In this document: positions 11,600 through 23,000 of the stretch, piece by piece
Position numbering within the stretch: the first letter of the stretch is position 1
How the letters are laid out: each line of letters starts with the position of its first letter
Assembly: GCA_023079485.1 (NCBI GenBank)
Contig: CM041089.1
Location: forward strand, 16,507,160 to 16,571,159
Direction: 5' to 3'
DNA: 64,000 nt
Source: Archilochus colubris
Taxonomy: Eukaryota; Chordata; Aves; Apodiformes; Trochilidae
Made by a program: the position numbers and the translations under genes
The notes under the pieces: model-generated
The model's input: only the letters and a program-made list of their open reading frames with translations
Told to the model about the DNA's origin: nothing
Database searches by the model: none

Positions 11600-12165
11600 G
11601 CCCTTCTCTCCACCCTCCTTTCCCTTTTCTTTTCCCTTTCTTCCTTTTACTCCTTTTTCCTTTCTTTCTCCTCTCTTTCCTTTCCCTTCTTTTATTCCTT
11701 TTTCTCTTCCTCTTCCTTCTTTTCCTTCTCCTTCTTCTTTTCCTTTTCTTTTCCTTTTCCTCCTTTCCCCTTTCTATTTCCTCTTTTTCCTTCCCCTCCT
11801 TTCCCTTTTAGTTTCCTTTTCTTTCTTTTCCTCCTTTTCCTTTTTTTCTCTTTCTCCTCTTTTTCCTTTCCCTCCTTTCCCTTTTCATTTTTCCTTTCTT
11901 CCTTTTCCTCCTTTTCCTTCTTTTCCCTTTCTTTCTCCTCTCTTTCCTTTCCTTTCTTTTATTCCTTTTTTTCTTCCTCTTCCTTTTCCTCCTCTTCCTT
12001 TTCTTCCTCTTCCTTTTCCTCCTCTTCCTTCTCCTCCTCTTCCTTCTCCTCCTCTTCCTTCTCCTCCTCTTCCTTCTCCTCCTCTTCCTTCTCCTCCTCT
12101 TCTTTCTCCTTCTCTTCCTTCTCCTTCTCTTCCTCCTCTTCCTCCTCTTCCTTTTCCCTTCCTCC
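11600..12165 (+). repeat. ~570-bp polypyrimidine tract
   Basis: An almost pure C/T run with units such as CCTTTT, then CTCCTCTTCCTT repeats towards the right end. It lies between the RPLP2 CpG island and the PIDD1 upstream region. One strand is all purine, so triplex (H-DNA) formation is possible. The long open frames through it (Ser/Phe- or Lys/Arg/Glu-only) are products of the repeat, not genes. Confidence 0.95.
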
Positions 12166-12689
12166 AGCAGGCTCCAGCCCCTCCACTCAGGACAGACTTC
12201 CCAGAGGAAGGGTTGGATGTGTTGTTGTTGGGGAAGGTGTGGATGCTCTCCAGCAGTGAGGCCTCCCCTCGGGATTAGTGGAGTTACCACCCGCGGGTGG
12301 TTCCTTTGATTCCCTCTGGGATGAGGGAAATGCAGGGAAAAGCTGACATCCTGCAGGAATGGGCAAGGCCCAAAGCCCCCAGGACCCTGGGGCTCCCCAG
12401 AACCACCCAGTGCCATCCACTGGGAACTCTGGTGGTGCCAAGGAACAGCTGGGAAACAGAGAGGAAATAGCCAGGGAACATCCAGGAAACAGCTGGGAAA
12501 CAGGGAACAGGCAGGAAATGGACAGGAAAAAAGACAGGAGCATCCAGGGAACAGACAGGAAGCATCCAAGCTCCCGGGTTGTTCCTGGGGAAGTGCTCCA
12601 GAGGAGCTGTGCCTCGTTCCTCCTCACTCCCTGGGGGAAGGGGAAGTTCCCCGGGACACCCCGGTGCCGGGGTTGTGCCGGGGGCATTT

Positions 12690-12740
12690 CTCCCGGGTCA
12701 GTACCACAGCCGGGTCAGTACCACAGCCGGGTCACACCCC
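12690..12740 (+). repeat. Short tandem repeat
   Basis: Two to three copies of a 20-bp unit (GGGTCAGTACCACAGCC). The region is GC-rich DNA between RPLP2 and PIDD1. It has no other visible content. Confidence 0.8.
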
Positions 12741-12767
12741 GGTACCGGCCCAAAAGCTGCCGCGGAA

Positions 12768-12885
12768 TCGCAGGTCCGCCGGGTTGGAAGGGACCTATCG
12801 GAACCATGGAGTCCAAGTCCTGTCCCTGGGTAGGGGAATCCCAGCAGGAGCCTGGGAGCACCATCCAGAGGCTCCGGGCAGGATC
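12768..12885 (-). mobile_element. CR1 fragment, decayed
   Basis: GGGTTGGAAGGGACC and the following GGAGTCCAAGTCCTGTCCC resemble the antisense CR1 3' end, but with many changes and a GC-rich drift. The element is on the minus strand and about 120 bp remains. It is older than the near-identical copies elsewhere in the window. Confidence 0.65.
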
Positions 12886-13017
12886 GGTGCTGTGACCACT
12901 TCCCTGCTTTTCCTGCTCTCTGACCACCGCTCCCGGACAGACGGCAGCCGGTACCGGGCCGGGGACAGCGGCACCGACACCGACACCCAGCAACGGGCCT
13001 CGGGCAGGCTGCTGGGG

Positions 13018-13640
13018 GGCTCAGCATCCCCAGACCCGGGCTCAGCACCCCCAGACCAGAGCTCAGCACCTCCAGCCCCGTGTCCTGTGCAGGCTGCGGG
13101 GGGGCTCAGCACCCCCAGACTCGGGCTCAGCATCCCCAGACCCGGGCTCAGCACCTCCAGCCCCGTGTCCTGTGCAGGCTGCGGGGGGGCTCAGCACCCC
13201 CAGACCCGGGTTCAGCACCCCCAGACCGGGGCTCAGCAGCCCCAGACCCGTGCCCAGTACCCCCAGACCCGGGCTCAGCACCCCCAGATCCGGGAAGGCT
13301 GCGGGAGGGCTCAGCACCCCCAGATCCGTGTCCGTTGCAGGCTGCGGTGGACTCAGCACCCCCAGAACCGGGTTCAGCACCCCCAGACCCAGACTCAGCA
13401 TCCCCAGACCCGTGTCCTGTGCAGGCTGCAGGTGGGCTCAGCACCCCCAGACCCGGGCTCAGCACCCCCAGATCCGGAAAGGCTGCGGGAGGGCTCAGCA
13501 CCCCCAGACCCAGGCTCAGCACCCCCAGATCCGTGCCCAGCACCCCCAGCCCCGTGTCCTGTGCAGGCTGCGGGGGGCTCAGCACCCCCAGCCCCGTGCC
13601 CAGTACCCCCTGCCCCGGGCGCAGCACCCCCCGCCCCAGC
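13018..13640 (+). repeat. ~21-bp-unit GC-rich minisatellite
   Basis: About 600 bp of tandem units related to CTCAGCACCCCCAGACCCGGG, with higher-order blocks interrupted by TGTCCTGTGCAGGCTGCGGG. Since the unit is mostly a multiple of three, several frames stay open for 200 to 430 codons on both strands. These Pro/Ser/Ala-rich frames carry no recognisable domain and are rejected as genes. The array is just upstream of the probable PIDD1 first exon. Confidence 0.95.
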
Positions 13641-14110
13641 TCTCTCAGAGACTCCGCAGCCTCCCAGGCGCTGCCCTGCAGCCCGAGCTGATGCCCGAGC
13701 CCCGGGACTCTGCCCGGTACCGGCCATGCCGATGGTCGCCAAAAACACCATTTTGTGGCCTCTTTGTGAGAAGGTCACACCCGGTCCCGGCCCTGCCCCT
13801 GTCCCGCTCCATCCGGCACCTCCCCCGCCCCGTCCCGCCCCGCAGTGCCGCTTCCCTCCGGACTTTGCAGGAAGAGCCTGGGCCGGGCTGAGCCGAACCG
13901 AGCCGAACCGAACCGAACCTAGCCCGGCCGGGCCTTGGGGACCCGGGTTTTGTGTGCCAGGGAGCGGGTGAGAGAAGCGTGTCCGTGATGAGCGGGGCTG
14001 AGCGTGTGTGGGGTCTGCTCGGTGCCGGTCCCGCCGTGGGGGGAGGTCCCGCGTGGGGGAGCGGGGGCTGCGGCGGGGCGACTGAAGGGTAGCCCGGGGC
14101 TACCGTGTGT
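13640..14110 (+). promoter_or_regulatory. CpG-rich region, probable PIDD1 promoter
   Basis: This is CpG-dense sequence with GC boxes (CCCCGCCCC-type) and a CCGAACCGAGCCGAACCGAA run near 13,898-13,917. It lies upstream of the PIDD1 coding exons and in the right orientation. A possible non-coding first exon ends at 13,967 with the donor AGCGG|GTGAGA. PIDD1's first coding exon is preceded by an acceptor-like TTTCTTCCAG (ending 17,006), which implies at least one upstream untranslated exon. No transcript evidence is available, so exon and promoter are inferred. Confidence 0.45.
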
Positions 14111-14698
14111 GTATGGAAATGTGTGTGTCTGTGTCTGTGCTTGTCCGGAAAGGTCCCTGCAGTGTCCTTTATGCACTCCTGGGGCTGTTTGTGGTCCCTG
14201 AGCCTCTCCAGCCCAGCCGGGGCAGAGCTGCTCTCTGCTTCCTTCTTTTATAGTTTTACAGAGCCATAGCAGGTGGTATTTTGGCGTGCATGTGTCTGTA
14301 GGAGGGTTATGCACAGCCCTTTTGTAAGAAATAACTTATTACTAGAAACGTGGGTTCCATTTACCTGTTCGTCCTGTCCCCACATGTCCCTAAGGCTTTG
14401 TTCCTCCAGGGAGCCGGGCAGGAAATCTCACAGACTCCTTGGGGAACATCCCTGTGGCCATGCCACACAGGGTGACAGTAAACCCACTGCTCCCAGGGGC
14501 AGTAGTTTGCTTCTTCTGGCCTTGGATGTTACAGCCCTTACAAGGCTGTTGTTGTTGTGCATCACTCACTCAAAAGAAAAACCACATAGCCCATGAGATC
14601 CGTGCCAGGGTTTCAGAAGAACTCCTGATATTCACACAATACATTTGATTGCCAGGCTCAGGAGGGGCTGCAAAATGCAAAGGGAGCAGAAAGAGCAG

Positions 14699-15222
14699 GA
14701 ATCATAGAATCATGGAATGGGCTGGGTTGGAAGGGACCTCAGAGGTCACCAAGTCCAACCCTTGATCCACTCCCCCCGTGGTTCCCAGCCCATGGCACTC
14801 AGTGCCACATCCAGGCTCTTTGGAAATATCTCCAGACACGGAGAATCCACTACTTCCCTGGGCAGCCCATTCCAATGCCTGATCACCCTCTCCAGAAAGA
14901 AATTCTTTCTCATCTCCAACCTAAACTTCCCCTGGCACAACTTGAGACCCTGCCCTCTTGTCTTGCTGAGAGTTGCCTGGGAGCAGAGCCCAACCCCCCC
15001 CTGGCTCCAACCTCCTTTCAGGGACTTGCAGAGAGTGATGAGGTCTCCCCTGAGCCTCGTCTTCTCCAGCCTCAACACCCCCAGCTCCCTCAGCCTCTCC
15101 TCATAGGGTCTGTGCTCGAGTCCCTTCACCAGCCCAGTTGCCTCCTTTGGACCTGCTCCAGGACCTCGATATCCTTCCTAAACTGGGGGGCCCAGAACTG
15201 GACACAGGACTCAAGCTGTGGC
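14699..15222 (-). mobile_element. CR1 LINE, 5'-truncated
   Basis: Minus-strand CR1 3' end, sharing its 3' portion closely with the 3,150 and 9,078 copies. From about 15,105 onward (towards the CR1 5' side) it follows a different version (GGTCTGTGCTCGAGTCCCTT), indicating a related but distinct subfamily. It lies in what would be the first intron of PIDD1. Confidence 0.92.
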
Positions 15223-16900
15223 CTCATGTGGAAATGGGGGAGTCAGGAGTATGTGGCTGCTGGTGTGAAAACAAGTGTGGGGCCTCTGCTGCTCTTTGTG
15301 CCCCCAGTGTGCTGTGATGATAGGGGGGGGGTTAGAAAAGCTCAGGTGGTTAAAGGCTCCTTCATGCTAAGAAGGAATTATGAATTCATTCAGATTTCAT
15401 ACCTCTGCTCCTTGAGGTCTAAACCCTTCGTAGCATGTGCTGTGTGACACCTGCTTTCCCCCTTATCCATGGAGTGCAGGAAACAAGGGGGAGGTGGCAA
15501 GCAGCTGGCCAAGGCTTGGTCCCTGTTTTGCTGCATGAGAACATCCCTGTGGAGGCAAACCTGAGGAGTCCCAGTGCCATGGATTTACCTTCTCTGACCC
15601 CCTTCCTGGCCCTGCCGTGTTTGCTCTGCTGCCCTTTCCCTGTTTTCATCTGTGCTCACTTTTATCCCACTGGCACCCGGTGTCAGAACTGAGTTTGAGG
15701 AGCTCCTGTCACATCCTCTGGGCTCTGCTCTTGGGTCAGCTCTCCTGGCCCTGGTTTCCCCTCCACTTGTAAAGCTCCCCACTCTGACACTTTGAAATCT
15801 GTATAGGGTGTGGACATTTACATTTATATCTTTTAAAGTTAACCCTGCTCTTTATTCTGAGGGTGGGTAATCTCCCCATTCCCTGCTGAGATGATATCTG
15901 GGAAAACTCAGAGGTTTTCTCTGGGAGGAGAAGCCTCCATGGCATCCCTCACACTGCATTTCTGTGCCCCCTGCACAGAAATGACTGGACAAGGATTTCA
16001 GTAACACATCTATACCCCTCCTGCCCTCTTGCTGGGCTTATGAACAATTTCCAGCCCCTCTGGGCAGGGCAGGACAAAGCAACCCAAAGCCAAAGCACTT
16101 CCCCTTTTTTGTATTCTTGCCACAAAACCCACCTGAGTGGTTTTCTGCAGGGCCCTTTGCAGGTAGCTGAGCAACCATGGCAGTATTACCAGGACAACAA
16201 CAACAAGTGAAACAACCCTGTTTTTATCAGGGGTGTTTCCCATCCTCCAAGTCCTGTTAGTTCCTGCAGTCCAGTCCATTGGGCTGTGGTCAGGTCTTTA
16301 ACAAACACCTCAACCTGTACAGTTTGCTCCCAAAAAAGAAGAAAAATGTTGACAAAAAGGAGGAAGGGAAGATTGGTCCCTAGAAGAGAACAAGTTAAGA
16401 ACACGGGTTGCTTTATGCAGTTGTGATTGGGGTGGTTCCCCAGCCAGGCACCAACTGGCTTTCCAAAAATTCCAAGAATATCTAAGGTCTGAAAGTGTTC
16501 CTTGGGATTTTTGAAGACTAAAAGTAGGCCAAAGCATCTGCTGCACTGTGTGATTCTCCAGCATATCTGTTCCTTCAAGAGAAACCCAAGTCACAGCAAA
16601 GGTAAAAAGTAGGAAAATCCTCAATAACTGCAGGACAGGAAGAGACAGGGTTGTTTGCATGCTTGGTGCTGTGCTGGGACCCAGCATCCCATAGATCCTG
16701 TGGGGTTTGTGCCAGGAGGAATCCTACCTCTTCTTAAACTCATTCTGCCAGATCATTGCTACTACCAAGATGAGGATGAATTAAAAACATTAGTGTATTT
16801 ATAATGCCTCTTCTTTCCATAATTCCAGCTATAACTGAGGTTATGCTTTCATGGATACAGTTGGGGTACCTGGGAATGGACCCCCATGGGGGGGGTTCTC
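15223..16900. other. Intron or upstream DNA, no feature seen
   Basis: Unique-looking sequence with no splice-supported reading frame. A minor purine-rich patch (AAAAAAGAAGAAAAATG) lies near 16,332. Nothing else is supported here. Confidence 0.5.
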
Positions 16901-16904
16901 CAGA

Positions 16905-16970
16905 GCATGGAATAAAGTTATGTTTTCATGGAATCATTGTGGTTGGAAAAGACCTCTACGACCCCCAGCC
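16905..16970 (-). mobile_element. CR1 3'-end relic
   Basis: TCATGGAATCATTGTGGTTGG and the following AAAAGACCTCTACGACC match the antisense tail of older CR1 subfamilies (consensus-like GGTTGGAAAAGACC). Only about 65 bp is recognisable, immediately upstream of the first PIDD1 coding exon. Confidence 0.65.
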
Positions 16971-17068
16971 ATTAACCTCTCATTGTGCACTTGTGCTTTC
17001 TTCCAGAGCCATCCCTCCTCCTCCTCCTCCTCTCCTCCTCCTCCTGCTCCCGGTCCCAGCTGCCTGCC

Positions 17069-17088
17069 GGGCAGGACCGAGCATGTCC
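17069..17088 (+). promoter_or_regulatory. Candidate p53 response element
   Basis: Two adjacent decamers, GGGCAGGACC and GAGCATGTCC, with no spacer, match the p53 consensus RRRCWWGYYY at 8/10 and 10/10. Both core C and G positions are present. The pair lies seven bases upstream of the PIDD1 start codon. PIDD1 was named as a p53-induced gene, so a site here makes biological sense. A chance match in 64 kb is quite possible and occupancy is unknown. Confidence 0.35.
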
Positions 17089-17095
17089 GCGCTCC

Positions 17096-20000
17096 ATGGA
17101 TGGGGAATTGGCAGAGCTGCTGGAGCTTGGGGAGAGCAGGGAGGAGCTTTCCGTGGCTCCTGGGTTTCCCGGCTCCTGCCTGGCAGGCAACAGGCTGAGC
17201 CTGGACGTGTATCCCGACGGGTGCTGCCGGCTGCTGCGGCTCTTTGCGGGGCGGCCGGGAGAGGTGGTGCGGGTGGAATTCCTGCGGCTCAGCACCAACG
17301 ATCCCTTCCTTGGCAGCACGCTGAGCATCCTGCCTCACCTCAGGAACATCAGATCCCTGGTGCTCAAAGGTAAATCCTGGGCCACGTCGCCATCCAACTT
17401 TTCTAGACTAAGGTGTTTTTTTTGTTGTTTTTTCTCCCTCCTTCCATCCACACCCTCAGAACAAGCTGCCTGAGGAATTGTTTTGTTCCAGTGCCCCCTT
17501 CCTCCAGCTTTGGCTCAGCCTTGCTTAGAGCTGGGTGCAGATTTCCACGAGATGCAGCATCCAGACTCTTTCATTTCCTTCCCTTGTTTCTACAGCTGCC
17601 TGGGGACTGGTTCTTGAGGTCTGGTTGGCTTGATGTTGTGACATCTCTGTCCATCCTCGAGGAAAAGAACACCTTTTCCATGTCAGTGCAAGGAGATGGG
17701 GATTTAAAGGTGCTGCATTTTTTGTTCAATGTTCAGTCCCTCTTTTATTTTGGGCAGTGGGCTGAGCTGTCTTTGGGGCTGACTTTGCTAAGTCAGCCCT
17801 GGCTTAATTCTTGCTCAGTGTCAGTCAGTGTAGATTGAGCAGAGTTCAAGACAGACCAGAATGGGCAGTTCAGCATTTTATCAAAAACATGACACAGTGT
17901 GACCCTCCTGCCTGTCAGACCTATATGCATTACATCATTCATTAGTTTTCCCATGTCTTTCTTGTAGGAGGATCTCAATACAAGTGGGATAATTTCTCTA
18001 CCAGGCTGAATAATTTGATCTTTTAGAGGTGGGATTTTAAAATTAGAGGGGAAAATGGGCACTTTGTGTCCAGAATGTTGGGTTCCAGCTGAAAACTGAA
18101 AAGGTTGAGGTTCATTTCTTTATCTGCCACAGCTTTCTTGTAAAGAATTTGTCTTTGCCCCCTTTAGTAAGATGAGGATAACAGCAATACCTTTTATCAA
18201 GCCTGTTTTGTACACACAGCCTGAGCATCCTGCAGTGTGATAAAGCAGCTGGCTAAGATTTTCTTATGTACAAAGTGCAATCCACAAGTGATTGTTCTCA
18301 TTTTTTACCATTATGGCATAAAATAATGTCCAATGCCCTCTGCTGCAAGGAGATAACTGTGGAAGGAGAGTAGGAAATGCTGAAGCAATTGAGAGTTTGA
18401 AGTTTCCTTTTGTTTGCTTGACTTCTTTTCCTTAGGTGCAGCCCTCCTCCAGTTTGAGTGGCACAAGCTGGGGTGGGGGACTTGTGTTCTTCTCTCTGCA
18501 CTCCCTGGCTTACACAATAATGAATTACCTGCTTTTCCCCCCATATTTTCACTGCTTTCCTCACACCTGCTCTTGGAGAGCTCTGGGCCACCCTGCCAGA
18601 GGTTCCAGATGTGTGAGGAGCCTGGTTCTTTCCACGTTTCTGATCCAGCTGTGTTTAGCAGAGCTCCCCTGCCTGACTTTGGCATCTCTTAACTTCACCA
18701 TTATACCCCTTCCCCTGACCTATATAATGCATATAGGTCTGACAGGCAGGAGGGTCACACTGTGTCATGTTTTTGATAAAATGCTGAACTGCCCATTCTG
18801 GTCTGTCTTGAATTCTGCTCAACCTACACTGACTGACACTGAGCAAGAATTAAGCCAGGGTTGACTTAGCAAAGTCAACCCCAAAGACAGCTCAGCCCAC
18901 TGCCCAAAATAAAAGTGGGACTGAACATTGACCAAAACATGCAGCACCTTTAAATCCCCATCTCCTTGCACTGACATGGAAAAGGTGTTCTTTTCCTCGA
19001 GGATGGACAGAGATGTCACAACATCAAGCCAACCAGACCTCAAGAACCAGTCCCCAGGCAGCTGTAGAAACAAGGGAAGGAAATGGAAGAGTTTGGATGC
19101 TGCATCTTGTGGAGATCTGCACCCAGCTCTAAGCAAGGCTGAGGCAAGGAGCAGAACCCCCACTTCTCTCTGAGTGCTTTGTAATCAGAGCTGCTCACCC
19201 TGCTCAGCAGCTCCTCATCTTCTTGGCCTCTGTGCTAAGGATTCTCTCTCAGTGTGAAGCTGGATGCTGATCTCCTCCTCTCCTTCCCTCCCCACCCAGG
19301 TGGCCATGCCAGGGATGACTTTGGCTCGTGTCTCTGTGGCTCCCTGACAACTTTGCCACCAGACTTGGGAAACCTGAGCTGTCTCACCCATCTGGACCTC
19401 AGCTTCAACAGCTTCTCCACCTTGCCCAGCTGCATCCTCCACCTTCCCAGCCTCCGAGTGCTCCTGCTGAGCCACAACAGACTGGTTGCTCTCCCTGAGG
19501 ACTTTGGCTCCCTGGGCAAGCTGACTTTCTTCTCTGCTATGAAAAACCAGCTGAGGGCCTTGCCTCGGAGCATTGGGGAGCTTGCAATGCTGCAGGACCT
19601 GGATCTCTCAGAAAACTCTTTGGAATTCCTCCCCGAAGAAGTTGGGAATCTGCACAACTGCATGGAGTTGGATCTCTCTGGGAATTGCTTATCAAGCATC
19701 CCAGACTCCTTGGGTAAGTATTTTCCAGGGGAAAAGAAGGACATGGTCTTGCTGAGCTTTTGGTGCAGTCCAGGACCTCTGAGGCTCTTGGTCTCTGTCC
19801 CCAGAGTCATGGGCACAAACCATCTTTTCTGTAACAGCCAGGTGGAAGGGATATCCAGAAGAAACGTGGTTGGATCAGTCAGTCTCTTGGAGCATTAGTG
19901 TCTCTGTACCATGCTTTCTGCTTTTCTGGATCAGGAAGACTCCTAAGTTTCAATCCAGTTTGCAGTAGCTGAGGATTTGGGTTTGGCCAGCATCCAGGAG

Positions 20001-23000
20001 TGGCAACAGAAGAGCTGGCTTTTGGTGGGATGCAAATCTGGGCTTGGAATCATGCTGCCCAGTGTGGACCAGTCCAGTCAACTGGGATCTGCCCTCTGCT
20101 GCCCAGCTTCCTGGCTCTTGGGTCCTGTTTTAGTTACTTTGTGTTAATGGAGTGCCCAGGGCATTGGTGGAGTCCCCATCCCTGGAGGTGTTTAAGGAAG
20201 AGCTGATGTGGCACTGAGTGCCATGGGGTGGGGTTGGGTCATATGGATGATCTCAGAGGGCTTTTCCAGCCTCAATAATTGTGTGATTCTGTGCCCAGGG
20301 CTGTCACTGACACAGTGCACGGAGGCTTCTGACACCCAGAGCTGTGTCTGGGTGCTGGAAGGCAGGGACCAGGGGAGGCTGCAGTGCCCCTCACCTCATT
20401 CCCTGGGCTCCTTTAGTGTGTGAGGGACAGACATGCTGAGCTTTTGTGCCTTTTCCTTACTGTGTGTCTGTACATGTGGTGAGAAGAGAGGCACAGGGGG
20501 GGTGTTTGAAGTGCTGTTCAATGCAATTAACAGCAGGGATGGGGGGGGGGGTCACTTCTTGTTCCAACCTGCAGCCAATCTGAAGTCTCTGCGGCGGCTG
20601 CATCTCCACAGCAACCTCCTGGGGACAGTCCCTGCCTCACTTGCCAGCCTGCCCACCTTGTCCAGGCTTGATCTGCAGAACAACTGCCTCCGTGCTGTGC
20701 CCCCTGAGATCCAGACCCTTTCCTGTGTGCACCTCCGAGGGAATCCCTTAGGAGAGGCTGAGCCCTCCTCACAGCCTGGTAATGACCAAGCTGCTGCTGC
20801 TCTGGGTCCTGATCCCTCCCTCAGCCCAGCAGGGCACGGGTGGATGTGGGGTAGAGAAGTCAAGCAAGGGGGGAATCAGATCAGATCAGATCAGATCAGA
20901 TCAGATCAGATCAGATCCGTAGTTGTTTTTCTGGAGTAATTATTAGTTTCTAAGGATACAGCCAGTACTGGTCCTGGTTTTACAAGGCCATGCCTGGTCT
21001 GAAGGGCTCAGCAGTCCCTGGAGGGCTCAGCAGTCCCCAGGATTCTAGGAAAGATTTTCCAGTGGAAATGGAAATGGTATTCACAGGAAACAGAACAGGG
21101 TTCTCTGGGCTCTCTGGCAGAGGTGAGCATCAGTTCTTGGACTTGCTGCCTGGCCCTGAGGCTGTGGTGGCACTGAGAGCACTAAGAGGTCATTCTGCTG
21201 TGCAGTTACCTTCTGCTTCCCTGTGGTTTCCCTGCAGCTTTGCTCAAGAAGAAGGTGATGGATGAGCAGGTTTATGAACAGGGTTTCCCAGTGGTGCTCA
21301 TGCTGATGAGAGCAAGGGATGGTTCCCAGGGGTGGCCCTGAGAGCTGCAGGGGTGGAAGATTGGATTATTTTCTAATTCTAATTTTTCTAATTCTCCCTG
21401 GTTCTGAGTTTTCCTGGGGAGAGTCAGCATTTCCAGTACATCTTGGGACCCCTGGGCCCCTTCCCATCCTCCTGCTGCTGCCTGATCTCAAGCAGTGTGA
21501 GCAGGATTCCATGAACCACCCTAAACAATGGCAACATGTTCAGTTTTGGGGATGTAAACCAAAACTAAAATGTCAGTTCAGCCTTTCTTGTCCACCCTGA
21601 TTTATGCAACCTCTGTCTTCTCCTCCTACCCAAACATTCTGATCTCTGCAGATGAATCCAGTGCCAGAGGGCTGCGAAGACTCTTCCTTGCATCAGGAGA
21701 GAACAGGTAGGCCTCTGTTATTAAGAAGTTTTATTACAGTGGTGTAACAAGGTCCCAGACAAGACTGGGTATTGCATGTGTGCAGAGGAGCTTGTGTGGC
21801 CTCGGCAGGAGCTGCTTCTGTTGATTTTTGGAGGGCTGAAGTCACTGCACGGTGTCATACATGAATGCATTTCTCCTGAAAGCTTTACTGTCACCTCTGA
21901 AGGCTGCAAAGTGGTCCTGGCCTGTGGCATCCATTTCTACTTCCCACCGGGGTCTGCCTCTGACCCTCTGCAGATCCATTTCCAGATCCTCGCCCCAGAC
22001 CCCCGCTGGGTCAAGCTGAGACACCACGATGTCCTGCTGAGCAGAGTCCTGGAGCTGCAGCCTCACGGAGTCAGGTTCCACCAGGTGAGCACACATCCAG
22101 GCCACCTCTCCATCTCTCTGCCTCTGCAGGAGTTTGGCAGAGCCTGCTGAGAGAGCCTCGTGGGGTTTTTGGGACAGCTGCCCCATCACTTCTGCTTTTC
22201 AGTGGGTGCAGGGCTGGTTTGGAAAAGCCCCAGTGCAGAGGCTCAGGAGGACACAGGCAGCTCCTCTGGCACTGGGCTGCTCTGGCTCCTTTGCCTTCCC
22301 CATTGGAGTCTGGATTGCCAGGAAGCTGCAGAGGAGCCAGCAGTGTGCCCAGGTGGCCAAGAAGGCCAATGGCATCCTGGGCTGGCTCAGGAACAGCGTG
22401 GCCAGCAGGTCCAGGGAAGGGATTCTGCCCCTGTGCTCAGCTCTGGGGAGGCCACAGCTTGAGTCCTGTGTCCAGTTCTGGGCCCCTCAGCTCAGGAAGG
22501 AGATTGAGGTGCTGGAGCAGGTCCAGAGAAGAGCAAGGAGGCTGTGAAGGGATCCAGCAGAATTCCTGTGAGGAAGGGCTGAGGGAGCTGGGGGTGTTGA
22601 GGCTGGAGAAGAGGAGGCTCAGGGGAGACCTCATCACTCTCTCCAACTCCCTGAAAGGAGGTTGGAGCCAGGGGGGGGTCGGGCTCTGCTCCCAGGCAAC
22701 TCTCAGCAAGACAAGAGGGCACAAAGGGTCTCAAGTTGTGCCAGGGGAGGTTTAGGTTGGAGATGAGAAAGAATTTCTTTCTGGAGAGGGTGATCAGGCA
22801 TTGGAATGGGCTGCCCAGGGAAGTAGTGGATTCTCCGTGTCTGGAGATCTTTCCAAAGAGCCTGGATGTGGCACTGAGTGCCATGGGCTGGGAACCACGG
22901 GGGGAGTGGATCATGGGTTGGACTTGATGAGCTCTGAGGTCCCTTCCAACCCAGCCCATTCTGTGATTCTGTGATTGCTCCTGCTTGTCCTGAGCTATTA

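Noticed and set aside
10740..12278. Long plus-strand open frame of 512 codons (and a 391-codon frame overlapping it)
   Set aside because: Most of it is the Ser/Phe/Pro translation of the polypyrimidine tract; the rest crosses RPLP2 antisense. No domain, splice or conservation support.
12664..13971. Open frame of 435 codons and several minus-strand Pro/Gly/Ala-rich frames
   Set aside because: Produced by the 21-bp minisatellite whose unit length keeps frames open. Repetitive peptide without a domain.
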